From NCBI RefSeq assembly GCF_000026945.1, contig NC_012863.1:124001-188000 (forward strand): a stretch of DNA of 64,000 bases, written 5' to 3'. The notes under the pieces were generated by a model. It was not told the DNA's origin, made no database searches, and saw only the letters and a list, made by a program, of their open reading frames with translations. The position numbers and the translations under genes were made by a program. Positions 20,137 to 30,992 of this stretch are shown here, piece after piece. The DNA comes from Candida dubliniensis CD36 (lineage: Eukaryota > Ascomycota > Pichiomycetes > Serinales > Debaryomycetaceae). The number at the start of each line of letters is the position of its first letter. The stretch's first letter is position 1.

Positions 20137-20877
20137 TCATTTCTTCTTTTTCAATTTATCATCAGTCAATTCAATTTTAATATCATTTAATCCTTGTTCT
20201 TGTAAAAGATTAATTATAAATTGATGAACTTCTTCGAAAACATCCCCTTGTATCAATATATCAGATTTATTTTCAGCATTTTTCACAACACTTGTCCCCG
20301 TAGCAAATTTAGATGAAAATTTTTTTTGTAAACTTTTAATTGATACTTTATTATTACTAGTAGTAGTACCTGTTGTTGTTTCTAAAATTTCTAATCCAGA
20401 AATTGAAACTATAGATTTCTTCTTATTACGAGATATTTTCTTAATAATAATTTTTGAATTGGAAATTTTTTCAAGTTGTTTCCTTTCTAATTTTAATTCT
20501 TCTTTAGCTGCTCGTTTATTTAATTCTTTTTGTAATTTTTCTTCTTTAGCAATTGATAATTCTGATACACCTTGTTCAAGTAATTTTTTCGTGACAATGT
20601 CATTATTATTATTATTCTCATCTTTTCCATCATTATTTTCTCCAATTATATCTTTTTTATCAATTGTATTTGATTTTGTATCTTTATCCAATTCATTAGT
20701 TGTGGTGGATGAAGAAGATAAATCCCCACCTGTTGGATATATTGATGGATATTTATCAGGATGATTTTCATTTAACCATGTTTGACATTTCTTTTTCGTG
20801 ATACCAAATTCACAAAATTCTGGTGGCCAAGAACAAATACCACAATATAAAATAGATTTAGGTTCAATATCTGTCAT
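20137..20877 (-). CDS. TMA22: Translation machinery-associated protein 22 (DENR/density-regulated family)
   Basis: Cytosolic partner of Tma20 (MCT-1) in recycling of 40S subunits and release of deacylated tRNA after termination. The N-terminal zinc-binding-like motif CGICSWPPEFCEF (about residues 12-24) and C33 (KCQTW) are typical of the family. The C-terminal SUI1 domain contains KSIVSISGLEILE, LQKKFSSKFATGTSV and a GDVFEEVHQFI strand. At 246 aa it is longer than S. cerevisiae Tma22 (198 aa) because of an Asn/Asp/Lys-rich linker (about residues 55-100). An A8-T8 tract at about 20938-20953, similar to the RRPE element, lies upstream. Divergent neighbours are absent; YPP1 lies upstream in the same direction. 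Confidence 0.9.
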   Translation of the reverse strand: MTDIEPKSILYCGICSWPPEFCEFGITKKKCQTWLNENHPDKYPSIYPTGGDLSSSSTTTNELDKDTKSNTIDKKDIIGENNDGKDENNNNNDIVTKKLLEQGVSELSIAKEEKLQKELNKRAAKEELKLERKQLEKISNSKIIIKKISRNKKKSIVSISGLEILETTTGTTTSNNKVSIKSLQKKFSSKFATGTSVVKNAENKSDILIQGDVFEEVHQFIINLLQEQGLNDIKIELTDDKLKKKK

Positions 20878-21314
20878 CTAGTCTTAGTTTGATACGATAC
20901 TTTTAATTGACTAAGAAGAATCCAACAATCAAGTGTAAAAAAAATTTTTTTTCTTCTTCTTTTGTAGTTTGCTTGCTTGTTAGTTGTTGCGGGACTCGGA
21001 TTTTCTCTTGATGTAGTTTTTGGTCTTGTTAATCTACATACATACATACACACACACACACACCATTTGAATATATTATATCAATCAAGTAATTTCTAAT
21101 ATATCCTATAAATTAACAGAGTTAGGTGCATATTGTTTATCAATACTATCATTATACTTAATTCTGTATCTATTTATAGATGTGTATCAATAAAAAAATC
21201 CTAACTAGCATTTTATTCAATTTTTTTTTTTATTTAAGATTTTATGATGATTTTACTCTCCGTTTTTTTTTTTTTTTTTGGTAATAGTCCTTGCTATCTC
21301 TATAACTTTTTATA
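20878..21314. other. TMA22 upstream / YPP1 downstream intergenic region
   Basis: A 437-bp AT-rich spacer. Contains an ATACATACATACACACACACACAC-like microsatellite at about 21037-21062 and T runs near 21222-21279. No gene is seen. Confidence 0.5.
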
Positions 21315-24300
21315 TTAAAGCTCATCAAATATAAATTCCCTAACTGGTCGTTTATCTTCCAATTCAATACATCTCCATAAACTTTTTGTCAATAATATTT
21401 TATCATCAATAAATTCATAAATCTTACTTAAATAAAACCAAATTTCTGGATTATTATATCCATAGGGCCAAGTCAATGAATAATCTTCTAATAAATTTTT
21501 CAATCGAATTATTCCTGAATTCAAATCTTTGGTCGATATAAATAATGAATTCTTAGGGTCATCATCAATTAAAAATAATTTCAGTAATCCCAATAAAGTT
21601 AATCCATAATCATATTTACTATTGTATTTATTATATGACGACAATGAATTATCTTTCTTGGTTAATATCTCTAATGATCGTTCAAATTCTTGTAATGATA
21701 AAAATTTTCTTGATTTACTAGTTAAAAATCCCAAAGCAGTATACGTTTTAAAATTAGGTTCGTAAATAGTTTCCGCCTCAACAATACATTGTTCACATTC
21801 ATCAATTAATCCAACTTTCAAAAATACTCTTGCCGTCCATAACCAAACTTGTTGTAATATTTTCCGTTCAATTAAATTATCATGTTGACGACGTGGTGGG
21901 TCTTTGATATATGCTGGTTTCAGTGGTTTTGATAAATGTTGCTCCGGAGGATGTAATGGCAATTTTGGTTGGTCAAAATGTGAATTTTCGTCTTCTAGTT
22001 GCTGCTGTTGTGATCCACTATTATCTACTGCAAAAGATTTGTTCACTGTAGATTTGGAATCAGATTTACGGATTTTCTGTTGAACACTATTATAAAGTAA
22101 TGACCCTCGTCTGCTAATTGGTCCCTCTTTTGATGAAATAGTTGTAGAGAGTCTTTTCAATTTTTCGACTCTGCTACCACCACTGATTGACCCAGTTCTA
22201 CTTTGTTTCTTATTCAACTCAGTAATCGAATCACCATCATTATTAATCAGTAACTTGGGTGCATCAAAAAATTGCAACTCATCTATTTCTTTGTTACTAT
22301 GGTGTGGATTCTTTTTCGCATTAGGAGAAGGATCAATAAAACTTGGACGATGTGACCATTTATCAGAAGCTCCAAATTGTCTCGAAGATTGAATTGCTGC
22401 ATTCTTATTACTATTGCTACTCAAATTGACTTCAAACAATTCATGATACAACACAAACACTTCAGATAAATAATCAATCATATATTGTGATCCATGAATC
22501 GACTCTAATACTGCCAATTGAGTTAATTTTAATTGCAAGATTTCATATTTGGTTTCGACCGTCAATTTAATATTACGTTGACGATGTTTTAAAATATATA
22601 ATCCAGCAATATTCAATGCCTTGCTAATAAATTTCTCTGGTTCTCTCAATTTAGATTTATTATCGTTGCTGCCATTTGCTGTTAAGCCACCATTGGCGCC
22701 ATTTCCATTTGTTAATTCGTCGGGTAAAATATTCACACTAGTATGGCTTGCAATGGGTTTATTGGTATCGCTATTATCATTGTCAAAACTAGACAACAAT
22801 AATACCAACAAATTCCATGTCTTGAACGATTCTGGGAATTTTTTTAAAATAAATTTACTCAATTTTAATGCTGGTTTTAAAGAACCAGAATTAGCTAATG
22901 CCAAGGCATAACTAAACAAATAAAGCACATTACCTGTCGAATTAACAATTAAACTATTCTTGTAAGTTTTCAAAACCATTGAGATATTGTGTTGTAAAAT
23001 ATTTTGATTTGACGATTCATACGACGACAAGTAATAATAGTAATAACCAATTGCATACCAAGCTTTTGAAATTAATTCAATAAATTGGGTGTTGTCTGAT
23101 TGCAAAATGTTTAAATTGTATTTACGATAAAGAAATGACAATGGGTTTTTATCGCCTGCAGCAGTGGTTTTGCCATTGCCATTTCCACTTTCTTCTTCTT
23201 CTTCTTCCTCATCATACGTTAAATCTATCAATTTTTGAAGTTCATTCAAGTATTTTTGCAATAATGTGACAAATTTTTTCAATTGTTGAAAAACTAATGA
23301 ATCATCGTTATGTTTAAATTTGTTACTAGATTTAAAACTTTTCAATGGGTTGAAATGGATAATACAAGTACTAAACGTATCGATTATTGATAATATATCG
23401 TCAATATACCCATCTTTCAATTCCTCATCTTTTTCCAAATAATCAATATAGGTGGTGAATGCTGCTAAAGCTTCGTCATATTCATTCAAATCAATTAATG
23501 TATAGATTAAATTTGATAAAATAATCTTGCTTTGGAAAGTCTTCAATGTAGCATTTAAAAGATAACGTTTTGATAGTGATGGTTTCAAAATAGATAAATT
23601 AAATGGCACATAACTTAATGATTCATAAAGATTATTAATAAAATTATTGATATCTTGTGATTCATCGTTATTAGCTGTATTTGCATTAGGAAATTGACTT
23701 TTAACCAAAATGCTTTCTTCAATCTCTGTAGTCAAAAACACTGTGTAATCCTGTTTGAATGAGGCATTGATTATACTACTATTTTCTGGACGTAATAAAT
23801 AATTTGAAAATGCAATCAAAGCCAATTTGTTTTTAGACAATGACAAATTCTTTACATGATTGATAAATGAAAACGGAATAGTCCCCTGCTGAGATAATTC
23901 CAAAGCTAATTTACCGAATAACAAATCTAGCCAATGATTAGCAATTACTTGGGACTTATTGAATGGGGTTTTAAAATTTTGTAAATATTCTAACCAAACG
24001 TTTACTCCATTGTTCCCCGCACTCAATCCAAATAAAACATAATATCTGGTTGTTAAGTACTCTATAAATTCAATTTGGTTGAAACTAACTGATGATGCTG
24101 AAGATACTGTTTCGATTTGATTATTAGATCTTGCTTGATAAGATACTTTGACCAAATTCAAATGTTTATTCACCTCAAATAAGTTATCTTGTAAATAGTA
24201 TAAATGTGACATTAATGTAGCATAATACAATTTTTCGTCGTAACTTTTTGGAGTATTTTCATAATTCAAACTTATTGAATTTGAATAATTGATCAATTGT

Positions 24301-24524
24301 TGTAATTTTTCATTAGCTGATACATTATTCTCTGATAATAATGAAATGGGCAATAATTCGTTTTGAAAAAATTCATTATCTATTAATAATTGTAATTGAT
24401 AATCAATAAATATTAATTGTTGGAAATAATCTTGTGATTGTTGGAATTCCAACACATTTTTAGGGAAACACCCAAAATTCAATGTACGAATGTATTTTTC
24501 GTTGATTGAACTTTCAATGTACAT
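21315..24524 (-). CDS. YPP1: Ypp1-like TPR protein of the plasma-membrane PI 4-kinase complex
   Basis: Large helical-repeat protein (1069 aa) resembling Ypp1/TTC7, which with Efr3 anchors the PI 4-kinase Stt4 at the plasma membrane. The sequence is a series of TPR-like helical pairs (for example LYYATLMSHLYYLQDNLFEV near residue 105 and ALALANSGSLKPALKLSKF near 545). A long disordered Ser/Gln-rich insert lies at about 740-880. The C terminus LWRCIELEDKRPVREF is like the end of yeast Ypp1. S. cerevisiae Ypp1 has 817 aa; the extra length comes from the insert. The identification rests on repeat type and end motif, so an alternative TPR protein is possible. Confidence 0.7.
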   Translation of the reverse strand: MYIESSINEKYIRTLNFGCFPKNVLEFQQSQDYFQQLIFIDYQLQLLIDNEFFQNELLPISLLSENNVSANEKLQQLINYSNSISLNYENTPKSYDEKLYYATLMSHLYYLQDNLFEVNKHLNLVKVSYQARSNNQIETVSSASSVSFNQIEFIEYLTTRYYVLFGLSAGNNGVNVWLEYLQNFKTPFNKSQVIANHWLDLLFGKLALELSQQGTIPFSFINHVKNLSLSKNKLALIAFSNYLLRPENSSIINASFKQDYTVFLTTEIEESILVKSQFPNANTANNDESQDINNFINNLYESLSYVPFNLSILKPSLSKRYLLNATLKTFQSKIILSNLIYTLIDLNEYDEALAAFTTYIDYLEKDEELKDGYIDDILSIIDTFSTCIIHFNPLKSFKSSNKFKHNDDSLVFQQLKKFVTLLQKYLNELQKLIDLTYDEEEEEEESGNGNGKTTAAGDKNPLSFLYRKYNLNILQSDNTQFIELISKAWYAIGYYYYYLSSYESSNQNILQHNISMVLKTYKNSLIVNSTGNVLYLFSYALALANSGSLKPALKLSKFILKKFPESFKTWNLLVLLLSSFDNDNSDTNKPIASHTSVNILPDELTNGNGANGGLTANGSNDNKSKLREPEKFISKALNIAGLYILKHRQRNIKLTVETKYEILQLKLTQLAVLESIHGSQYMIDYLSEVFVLYHELFEVNLSSNSNKNAAIQSSRQFGASDKWSHRPSFIDPSPNAKKNPHHSNKEIDELQFFDAPKLLINNDGDSITELNKKQSRTGSISGGSRVEKLKRLSTTISSKEGPISRRGSLLYNSVQQKIRKSDSKSTVNKSFAVDNSGSQQQQLEDENSHFDQPKLPLHPPEQHLSKPLKPAYIKDPPRRQHDNLIERKILQQVWLWTARVFLKVGLIDECEQCIVEAETIYEPNFKTYTALGFLTSKSRKFLSLQEFERSLEILTKKDNSLSSYNKYNSKYDYGLTLLGLLKLFLIDDDPKNSLFISTKDLNSGIIRLKNLLEDYSLTWPYGYNNPEIWFYLSKIYEFIDDKILLTKSLWRCIELEDKRPVREFIFDEL

Positions 24525-26130
24525 CTATAATGTAAATAAATAAAAATTTGCAAGCAGATTAACTGACCAAAAGGTGTAGTTGTTGTGTTCTGATATATAT
24601 GTGTATGTGTATGATTGAAATCCAAACTTGAAAGAACCAATGTGATATCAAATCAGTAGGAATGTGTGATAATTTTTTTTTTTTGTCTGTGTTGGACAAT
24701 CGGCTAAAACTGTTGGAAGTTGTTTAAAATATGATACCACTAATCAAACAAAGAAAAAAAAAAAACCAAAGGTGATGGGCCGTAAAGGATAAAGACCACT
24801 GTTTATAATGATGAGAATTGGGGTGGGAGTCAATTCAAAATAAATGTGAGATATAGAAGAAAGAAAAAGAGTGATAGAGGAAACGTTGGGAAGTAGATTG
24901 GACAACACCTTTAAATTATAAACGACTACTAAATGGTAAAGATTTATTTATTACTTAATTAAGGAAAAAACCCAAAAAGTAGGACATGCGAAAATATGGA
25001 AATGTGAAAATGTGAAAATGAGTGTGAAAAAAAAAATAGAATGAGGAGACACGACATTTTCTTCTTCTTCCTTACCATCTACCCAAATTTTAACTTCTTA
25101 ATTTCATTTACACATTTTCTTTATTAACTTCTTGATCAAATAAGACTTCCATTGATTGGCTAACCCCCTTCTTCTTCTTCTTCTTCTTCTGTATTGATCC
25201 TTCAAAATAGTTTAAAATCTTGTTCACAACCAACTCCTAAAGTCAAATATTTTGTTTTTTACGATTCATAGTAATAGTTGTATAATTTTAAGCTTATTCA
25301 GATTTCATCTCATATTGAGGTATCCCGATTCCTTTTCGTATTTAATTTTCTCATCAGTTAATTGGTGTTTGTTACCTTATGCAAGTATAGGAGTTAATTT
25401 GACTAAAATTATAAACTAAATGGAACTACAAAACGACAAGATCCATCTGAAAAATATTGACTTGCCAAGATTACAACAGTAAATTGGTCTGGCATTAAGT
25501 AAATCGTTCCATGGGGCCATCAATACCACCACTCTTAATACTTTTTTGCGACTTATGATTCCTTTTCATGTGAGAAGACTTCCAATTTCCTCCCGCCCCT
25601 CCCCTCCTCCTCCTCCTCCTCCTTTGCACTAAAATTTAATATTGTCAATTCGCAACCGTGGATATATTTTTTTTGTTGTTGTTTGGACAATTATCAGTGG
25701 TGGGGTGAGAGGGGCAGGCAGTTGTGGGTAGGACATTTCCTTCCACATGCATAGACACAATTAAATAATCATCACAGGGTTCAACCTTGTAGTTAACCAC
25801 TAATGTCGTAATACAATTTGCAACTCAAGTTTTATAATATTAAATACTATTCACTCGCTCGGAAATTGCTCTATTTTTGAAGGGTGACAATGTTCGCTGA
25901 TTGAACCGTTTTTATTGAATTACATTGTTTGTTGATAATAGAGATTAAAATGAGAAAACTCTGATAAAGGTTTAAGCTTTCTGTTTGCCTATTGCAACCA
26001 TCTTCTTTATTGGAAATTGATTATTTAGAATACACGATTTGAATTTGATAAACCATGCTCTATTAGAGTTAGCCAACGTAAATTTCACAGTATACTAATA
26101 AGAAGTTTGACACATCAACTTGAACCTTTC
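24525..26130. other. 1.6-kb intergenic region between YPP1 and MLH1
   Basis: AT-rich with scattered A/T homopolymers, a CTT run at about 25170-25190 and a CTC trinucleotide run at about 25605-25623. It spans the YPP1 promoter and the MLH1 3' flank. I find no reading frame with coding character, no tRNA and no repeat copy; a non-coding RNA cannot be excluded. Confidence 0.5.
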
Positions 26131-28272
26131 TTAACACCTTTCAAAAACTTTATATAATCCTGGTAAATCGGCAATTTGTATCACATCTCGAAGCAAGTTT
26201 TTCGGTGCTAAAAACTGTCGTTTTATTTCCGGGAACAAGATACTCTCCAATTGATTTTCAAATGCATTATTTTTGGTTTCATCATTAGTTGGTTCCGGTA
26301 AATAAAACAATGCAATTTGTCTCAATATACCCTTTAAACAATCCTTTTCATCTCCATAATTGATTTTAGCACCTAATCGGTATATCAAATATGGTAATTT
26401 GTTGAAATCTGGTTCAACTCCAACTAATAACATTGGTAATGTTGTCAATTGTTTATCGTTGTCAATAATAATTTGAAAATATTCTCTAAACATATCTTTC
26501 ATGAGGAAAACTGAATCGATAACTTTATCCATAGGTATCAAATCATCATTTTTATCATATAATGGTTGTAATATATCAATTAATTTAATTGGTTCATCAA
26601 ATTCAATTTCTCCAAAATTACAAAATTCATGTAGACCAATTTGATAATAAAATTCCAATAACACCGCAGCATAATCACATAAAAATAATTTGACATCATA
26701 TTGGAAACAACATAATCGTTTCAATGGATCAATTATCCCCACATAAACTGCATTATTAAAAATATTTGTCAATGGTTTATCTATTATTAAAGTCAAATCG
26801 TTTTTCAACAGAGCTATTGATTCTAAATTTACTTGTACTGGTTGACGTAAATGATTAGTCTCAATTTTTGTTGCTATTTTCGATGGCGACTCTAAAATTG
26901 AGTTAGATTCATTAGGGGGTTCTTCCTCGCTTTCTTTTTCAGGTATGTCTTGCTCGGTATTGATAGTGTCATCTTCAACTATCAGAGAAGAGTAATATTC
27001 AAATTCTTTCTTCATCACATCATGGTAATTCAGTGATGGTTGCAGTTGCATAAATGAACTCAATTTTGATTGACTAGCATCTACTCTCACCATCTTGTTT
27101 TCTTGTCGATATTTCTTTAAAGATGGCTGCAGTGCTTTTGGCAACAGATGTTCTTCCAACTCTTCATTACTATTCCTTCTCTTTGTAATTATACTCTGAG
27201 TTTTGAATTTTCTTGAAGTATCAACACTTGATAATTTTGTATGTATCTCACTAACAATAATATCAATTATTTCATCTTCATTTAAAAATCGAACTTCTCG
27301 TTTTGTAGGATGGACATTGACATCGAGGTTTTCTGGTTTAATTTCCAAGCTAAGATAGTAAAATGAATGACTTCCCTTTGGCAAAAAATACAGAAACACG
27401 GCATTAATTGCCCTTTTCAATGGCTCACATGTAACAAGTCTATGATTTATAAAAAATATCGGTTGGATTTTCTTTTTATTGTTATAATTGGCATTAGTCA
27501 TTACACCGGATACTTTCACTAAACCCAATTCACCATTTGAAATCCCATCAATTTCTAATAATTCATTGGCAATTCCTGATCCATATACAACTCTGATTCT
27601 TTCTTTAATGGGCATACTGGGACGGGTGTTTACCTGTTGTAATGGATCACCATATTTTTTGCAACTAAATCCCACAGTTTCACAATGAATGGCATATCGA
27701 CCAACAATATCCAAAATTTTGGCAAACTCATCACTTTTTGATTTTAGTCCTCGTAATCTTGATGGAATATTATAAAATAAATCTTCAACTATAATTTGGG
27801 TTCCATCTTTCCCAGCAATTGGTTTGGGTTCAACATTGGTATTTGATGGTTTGAAATTGGAACTACATAGTTGGCCATTCATATAATAGGCTTTGTATGC
27901 CACTTTGGAATCTGGTTGTTTGGTAATCACTGATAATCTCGATATATGGGAAATACTAGCTAATGCCTCACCACGGAATCCATAGGTGGCAATAGATTCC
28001 AAATCTTCAAATTTACTCAATTTCGAAGTGGCAAATCTCTCACACAATAAAGGTAAATCAACTTTGGATATACCATGGCCATTATCAGTAATTTGTAATA
28101 ATTTTAATCCACCATCTTTAACTAATATTTCAATCATGGTTGCCTTGGCATCAATCGAATTTTCCAACATTTCCTTTAACGCGTTTGCTGGTTGTATAAT
28201 GATTTCACCAGCAGCAATTTTGTTAATAACTGATTCATCTAGTCTCTTAATTGTACAAGTGGGTTCAGTCAT
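26131..28272 (-). CDS. MLH1: DNA mismatch repair protein MutL homologue 1
   Basis: Nuclear mismatch-repair ATPase that pairs with Pms1, Mlh2 and Mlh3 after MutS recognition, and acts in meiotic crossing-over. The N-terminal GHKL ATPase is complete: MLENSIDAKA, DNGHGIS and GFRGEALASISH. The MutL transducer domain follows with VHPTKREVRF near residue 330. A Ser/Glu-rich linker leads to the C-terminal dimerisation domain, and the protein ends in the invariant FERC of Mlh1 orthologues, which separates it from Pms1. Length 713 aa against about 769 in S. cerevisiae. It is divergent from NSE4 across 204 bp containing an MCB site. Confidence 0.95.
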   Translation of the reverse strand: MTEPTCTIKRLDESVINKIAAGEIIIQPANALKEMLENSIDAKATMIEILVKDGGLKLLQITDNGHGISKVDLPLLCERFATSKLSKFEDLESIATYGFRGEALASISHISRLSVITKQPDSKVAYKAYYMNGQLCSSNFKPSNTNVEPKPIAGKDGTQIIVEDLFYNIPSRLRGLKSKSDEFAKILDIVGRYAIHCETVGFSCKKYGDPLQQVNTRPSMPIKERIRVVYGSGIANELLEIDGISNGELGLVKVSGVMTNANYNNKKKIQPIFFINHRLVTCEPLKRAINAVFLYFLPKGSHSFYYLSLEIKPENLDVNVHPTKREVRFLNEDEIIDIIVSEIHTKLSSVDTSRKFKTQSIITKRRNSNEELEEHLLPKALQPSLKKYRQENKMVRVDASQSKLSSFMQLQPSLNYHDVMKKEFEYYSSLIVEDDTINTEQDIPEKESEEEPPNESNSILESPSKIATKIETNHLRQPVQVNLESIALLKNDLTLIIDKPLTNIFNNAVYVGIIDPLKRLCCFQYDVKLFLCDYAAVLLEFYYQIGLHEFCNFGEIEFDEPIKLIDILQPLYDKNDDLIPMDKVIDSVFLMKDMFREYFQIIIDNDKQLTTLPMLLVGVEPDFNKLPYLIYRLGAKINYGDEKDCLKGILRQIALFYLPEPTNDETKNNAFENQLESILFPEIKRQFLAPKNLLRDVIQIADLPGLYKVFERC

Positions 28273-28345
28273 GGTGGTTAGGCTGGCACTGGGACTGATT
28301 CGTGTAACCTTTTTTCAAAAAAGAAAATAAAAACGGTTGACAACA

Positions 28346-28351
28346 ACGCGT
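28346..28351. promoter_or_regulatory. MCB element ACGCGT shared by MLH1 and NSE4
   Basis: ACGCGT lies 74 bp upstream of the MLH1 start and 126 bp upstream of the NSE4 start. MBF acts through this hexamer on G1/S genes in budding yeasts, and both neighbours act during replication, so a shared G1/S promoter is likely (inference). Confidence 0.6.
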
Positions 28352-28476
28352 TTTGTTACACTAAAAAAAATACAAAAAAAAAAAAAAATTGTAGATTCGT
28401 CAAATTCCTAAAACCAATTTCATATATTCCAACAATAAACAATAATAACAACAACTCAATTCCCAATATCATCAGG

Positions 28477-29607
28477 ATGACGGATACACAACCAAGAAAA
28501 CTACGTAAAGTGACTACTCAAGAACAAATTGAAGATTATGAAAAACTTCGTCAACGAATTAAAAATCATTTCAAAGATGCTCTCAAGGGTAAAGGATCAG
28601 CTATGCTGTTGCATTATATTGATGAAATAACCGAATTATATAAAAGAGTACAATCACAAAAAGTCAGAGACACAAGAGTTCATTTAGAAGATTCTGAAGT
28701 TTTCAAAGAAGCATCCGATTTTGCTGCATTGAATGCTCGAAATATAGTTTTCGATGATTCAGGAATTGCTCTTGATGATAGAGAATTTTTCAAGTGTTTA
28801 AGAAGATTTGCTGTTACTGATCCTAGTCTTTTAAGTCGTAACGATATAGGAGATAATAATGACCATGATAGTTATGTGAATGCAGAAGACGATGACGATG
28901 ACGATGATGATGATGATGATCTGGACGAAGAAGAAGCCATTACTGATGAATATACCTTTAATAAAACCAATTGGTTAAAACTCGGAATCCTTTATCATCA
29001 AGTTAGTAAAAAATCTATACTGGTAGATTTTTTAAATGGACCATTAAAAGCAGAAAAGAGGAAAATTGTTCGAACAAGGAATGTTGATGATACCAAAAGT
29101 AGCGGATTGGCAAAAACTGCTCGACAAGTTCAAGCAAGTGATATTTCCGGCAATGAAGAACAAAATACTGCCAATATGGTCAAATCAGTTTATCAAACCT
29201 ATATTGAAAAATATGATGGTAATGGAGTAAATTTATTCAAATTTTTTATAAACCCAAGATCATTTGGTCAAAGTGTGGAGAATTTATTTTACACAAGTTT
29301 CCTCGTTAAAGATGGTCGATTAAAGTTATACGTAAATGACGAAGGAGTGCCTTGTATTCAGAGAGTGAGCAGTGACGAAATAAGAGAGGCACAATTGGAA
29401 AGCAATAAAATTTTTACAAGTCATCACATTGCTAGTTTTAATTACAAGGCTTGGAAGAAGTACACACAATTATATAACATAAGAGAAGCCTTTTTGGGGC
29501 ATCGTGATGAACCTGAAGACCAAATGCCACCTGAAGATATAATTGATTACACTGAGGATGAACCCATACCGACATCTCAAAGAAGAGATCTGAATTTATC
29601 TGAATGA
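28477..29607 (+). CDS. NSE4: Smc5/6 complex kleisin subunit Nse4
   Basis: Kleisin that bridges the Smc5 and Smc6 heads and binds Nse1 and Nse3, required for repair of replication-linked damage. The N-terminal half holds the helical region (YEKLRQRIKNHF; about residues 18-29) and the neck contact. An acidic run of about ten Asp lies at residues 137-150. The C-terminal winged-helix domain contains NPRSFGQSVENLFYTSFLVKDG (given in part: SVENLFYTSFLVKDG), followed by GVPCIQ, a family hallmark. The 376 aa compare with 402 in S. cerevisiae (QRI2). It is divergent from MLH1 and convergent with QRI7, 62 bp apart; NSE4 and QRI7 are also adjacent in S. cerevisiae. Confidence 0.93.
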   Translation: MTDTQPRKLRKVTTQEQIEDYEKLRQRIKNHFKDALKGKGSAMLLHYIDEITELYKRVQSQKVRDTRVHLEDSEVFKEASDFAALNARNIVFDDSGIALDDREFFKCLRRFAVTDPSLLSRNDIGDNNDHDSYVNAEDDDDDDDDDDDLDEEEAITDEYTFNKTNWLKLGILYHQVSKKSILVDFLNGPLKAEKRKIVRTRNVDDTKSSGLAKTARQVQASDISGNEEQNTANMVKSVYQTYIEKYDGNGVNLFKFFINPRSFGQSVENLFYTSFLVKDGRLKLYVNDEGVPCIQRVSSDEIREAQLESNKIFTSHHIASFNYKAWKKYTQLYNIREAFLGHRDEPEDQMPPEDIIDYTEDEPIPTSQRRDLNLSE

Positions 29608-29669
29608 TTTATATTAATGCTTGTTGTGTACGTATGCATATATATACAAGGATTATGTGTACTGTTTAA

Positions 29670-30992
29670 TTAATATTTACAAATTCTATTAAATTCTTCT
29701 TCTTCTACTCTAACCCACCCATCAACATCTAATAATTTGTTTAATGGCCATTTTCTTATAGGTAAAAAACTGAGATCAGTTCTCAAACGTAATTTTTCAA
29801 AAATCTCTATGCCAGCAGCTCCAATCATTATCGCATTATCAGTACATAATGATAAATCTGGAAAATGAAAATTCACATTGTCGGCACCTATCTCTTGAAA
29901 ATCAAGATTTTCTCGTAATTTCTCTCGAAGTCGTTTATTTGCAGCAACCCCACCAGAACAGATAAAGTCTTTAACCCCAATAAATGTGCCATCACTATTT
30001 CTATTTTTAATGCCATGTTTCTTGAATGCGATATTTATTCTATCAACAATATGATCAAATATAAATTCCTGTGTTTTGTATGCAATAAATTGTTTAGTCT
30101 CTTCGTCCAATGCCACGTCTATCTCACCACCTCCGCTTTTATTATAATGCATTGCTTTGTATTCCTGAATGTTACTTAGAAAATGAGAAAATGCAAATTT
30201 CACATCTTCTGGAATACCATATTTGGGTGCTGAATAAGGTAGAGTTAACCTAAAATTGTATGGATTGGCAATTCTTGTGTTTACACTTAATTTTTCATAT
30301 CTATTTCTAGTTTCTTCTGGAATAGAGTTTATGTATTTTTCCAATTCTTTACCTAACATGTTCCCATACATTCCTAATTCACGAGCACATTTATCCAATG
30401 AGTCTCCCACGGCTATATCTCCAACATTTACAACAATTTCGTGTTCAGTTAATGATTTCAGTAACACAAGCATAGTATGTCCACCACTACATAATAAACT
30501 TAAAAATGGATACTTTGGTGGTGGTGAATCTGGTTGCTCCAGTTTTGGCAAATTTGCAGTCAACAAATGGCCTAACATATGATGAACTCCAATTAATGGA
30601 ACACCCCATGCAACAGATAATCCTTTGGCAAATTCGGTTGAAGTACTTAAAGATCCCGCCATTCCTGGACCTCTAGTAACACAAAGTAAATCGGGAGGGT
30701 TCAATGCTGATATTTGATGTTTACTGCAAAATTCTTGAACCATATTGGCGATGGTTGCCATATGATAATTATAAGCTGCTGTGGGTAATATACCGCCTAT
30801 ATCAGCAGAATGTAGTGTCCGTTTAAATTGATCTATTATTTTGGGTGGAGTATCGGGATGAGATTTTTCAAGCAAGGCAACACAAGAATCGTCACACGAC
30901 GATTCTATGGCCATAACGCGATAAGTTCGTAAACTAGCTGGTATCCTTTTCAACGGTAGAGAACACCGAATTTTGAAAGTATTTAAAATCAT
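29670..30992 (-). CDS. QRI7: Mitochondrial tRNA N6-threonylcarbamoyladenosine transferase Qri7
   Basis: Mitochondrial member of the Kae1/TsaD/Qri7 family, which transfers threonylcarbamoyl to A37 of ANN-decoding tRNAs to make t6A. The N terminus (residues 1-24, Arg/Lys/Leu/Ser-rich, no acids) is a mitochondrial presequence. The ASKHA start MAIESSCDDSCVALL follows. The metal-binding His pair is in HHMLGHLLTA, and the sugar/phosphate motifs are LLCSGGHTML and SGGVAANKRLRE. At 440 aa it is slightly longer than the 407 of S. cerevisiae. Multiple internal Met residues are present, but the presequence favours the ATG at 30992. The upstream A/T-rich tract lies about 55 bp away. Confidence 0.94.
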   Translation of the reverse strand: MILNTFKIRCSLPLKRIPASLRTYRVMAIESSCDDSCVALLEKSHPDTPPKIIDQFKRTLHSADIGGILPTAAYNYHMATIANMVQEFCSKHQISALNPPDLLCVTRGPGMAGSLSTSTEFAKGLSVAWGVPLIGVHHMLGHLLTANLPKLEQPDSPPPKYPFLSLLCSGGHTMLVLLKSLTEHEIVVNVGDIAVGDSLDKCARELGMYGNMLGKELEKYINSIPEETRNRYEKLSVNTRIANPYNFRLTLPYSAPKYGIPEDVKFAFSHFLSNIQEYKAMHYNKSGGGEIDVALDEETKQFIAYKTQEFIFDHIVDRINIAFKKHGIKNRNSDGTFIGVKDFICSGGVAANKRLREKLRENLDFQEIGADNVNFHFPDLSLCTDNAIMIGAAGIEIFEKLRLRTDLSFLPIRKWPLNKLLDVDGWVRVEEEEFNRICKY

